From positions 2,418,001 through 2,482,000 of the forward strand of contig JAMWBK010000003.1 of NCBI GenBank assembly GCA_029953675.1: a stretch of DNA of 64,000 nt. Reading direction: 5' to 3'. Of the stretch, positions 62,969-64,000 are shown piece after piece. A program made the position numbers and the translations under genes. The stretch comes from Rhodosorus marinus. Lineage: Eukaryota; Rhodophyta; Stylonematophyceae; Stylonematales; Stylonemataceae. The notes under the pieces were generated by a model. That model saw only the letters and a list, made by a program, of their open reading frames with translations. It searched no databases and was not told the origin of the DNA. Position 1 is the first letter of the stretch. The number at the start of each line of letters is the position of its first letter.

Positions 62969-64000
62969 TCCTTCACAACCCGAATCTCCCCGCTTCCTCC
63001 CTACTACCCCTTCCTCAGTCAACCTCTCCTCCAACACCTCCCCGCCATCCCCCGCCCACAAGCCTCTGGATAATCCTGCTTAATAGAGAAACTGGCAAAA
63101 ACAGTTACGCTGTACAAAACACATTAATTCATTGTCCCTTTTGTCACGACTGAACCTCGGTTACAACCAAATCACTCCAGCAAATTATTAACCGGAGAGA
63201 AGTCGTCCCGGCGATTTGAGCACGAGCAAGCTGTATGAGTGTATCACTAATTTTTCTTCCCTCATTCTGTACCTACGCCAACACTGCAAACAGTTGGGCC
63301 GCGTGATTTCCGGGCCCCCCTCAAACTATAAAATAATAAAGAAAAATCCAAGAAGCCAGCCAATGACGCCTCAGAGAACTTGTCTTACAATTGAAATACG
63401 AGGAAGAAAGATCTAGTACTGAAATTTTGGTATTTTCTGTGGTTTGATTGATTGGTTTGCGCACGTACACAACCCCCCCTTCCTTCGTTAAGGGGATGTA
63501 CGACAAATATTAAATAATAGTCATATTATATATATATTTCTTTTCTATTTTATTCTGAAGCGTGGAAATTGTTGTTTTAGAAATCCCTTCAAAAATATGG
63601 ATTGAGATTTTTAGACGCAACAGTTGAGACGTCATCCTATCGAACAGGATCACACAAGTTTTGGTTTAAGCAAAACTTATGCTCCAGTCAGCCCCGTGGA
63701 AGGGGGTTTGTATCAGTACAGGTGGAATGCGGGGGTTGGGTAGAAAATTTTCTCTCCAGCACATCATGACGACGACCACTTACTATATCCACTTGAATTC
63801 CGCTCAAATGTAAAGGGTCAAAAATTGTTCCAAAAACTGAAGACGACAGAGGTGTCCGGGTCAAGAATCCCCTGTTTGTACAAAAAAAAACAACTCATCA
63901 CGGTATATTTTCACGGGCGAATAGGCTCTTCCCGCATCGATAAAAAATAGCTAAATAACAGAAAAAAGTTCCCCTACTCCAGAAACTACCATCGTCTTTC
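62969..64000. other. Right-edge intergenic region
   Basis: The first 90 bases are the C-rich plus-strand leader of the C2H2 gene. The rest is AT-rich with a (TA)n stretch at about 63523-63536 and no supported gene. Confidence 0.45.

Overview
This is a window of nuclear DNA from a eukaryotic alga. Most genes are broken by several short GT-AG introns, usually 70-240 nt. Proteins with an organelle-type leader sit beside purely eukaryotic ones: CK2 alpha, NUF2, profilin, a TDY-type MAP kinase and a Tat-SF1 splicing factor. Two predicted plastid leaders begin with the same phenylalanine-containing pattern (M-x-F-V-G-x-F-G-V). F-rich starts of this kind are known from red-algal and glaucophyte transit peptides. 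With the atypical two-finger C2H2 proteins this makes a unicellular red alga my best guess; a glaucophyte is not excluded. No rRNA, tRNA, CRISPR array or intact transposon was recognised.

Layout from left to right: a Lys/Glu-rich nuclear-type protein (minus, 1265-2293); a repeat-filled gap; an ABHD11-like hydrolase (plus, 4978-6415); a long gap; a C2H2 protein (plus, 10326); a Mit_KHE1-family protein (plus, 12042); a Tat-signal MsrA (minus, 13791-14649); a DBP2/p68 RNA helicase (plus, 16607-19942); a TOM22 homologue (minus, 20638-20961); CK2 alpha (plus, 22579-24636); profilin (plus, 25504-26268); a plastid-type hot-dog thioesterase (minus, 26706-27323) with a decayed copy of itself at 28645-28955; a nuclear FKBP with a duplicated acidic exon (plus, 31859-33838); a WD40 protein (minus, 34525-35971); an ICMT-superfamily plastid membrane protein (minus, 37352-38546); a type II membrane sulfotransferase-like protein (minus, 41369-42635); a TDY MAP kinase (plus, 44249-46351); Tat-SF1 (minus, 46893-48596); two more C2H2 proteins (minus, 51029-51580 and 62510-62968); and NUF2 (minus, 54788-56149).

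There are no operons. The genes serve unrelated housekeeping roles: RNA metabolism (DBP2, Tat-SF1), signalling (CK2, MAPK), mitochondrial import and ion balance (TOM22, Mit_KHE1), plastid lipid, quinone and redox functions (thioesterase, ICMT-like, MsrA), chromosome segregation (NUF2) and cytoskeleton (profilin). Gene order is mixed on both strands. Intergenic space is large and carries decayed tandem duplications with periods of roughly 110-390 bp, several long inverted repeats, and strongly strand-asymmetric G-rich (coding-strand) leaders directly before many start codons.

The points most worth a second look are: the 1036-nt intron of the DBP2 homologue, placed inside helicase motif V as I remember for the autoregulatory intron of yeast DBP2; the duplicated exon-plus-intron unit in the FKBP gene; a pair of diverged blocks downstream of two C2H2 genes that look like conserved exons of an unknown protein; the thioesterase pseudogene; and a perfect 36-bp palindrome. 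All exon models were built by hand from reading frame, phase and splice sites. Protein identities rest on recognised motifs, not on database searches.
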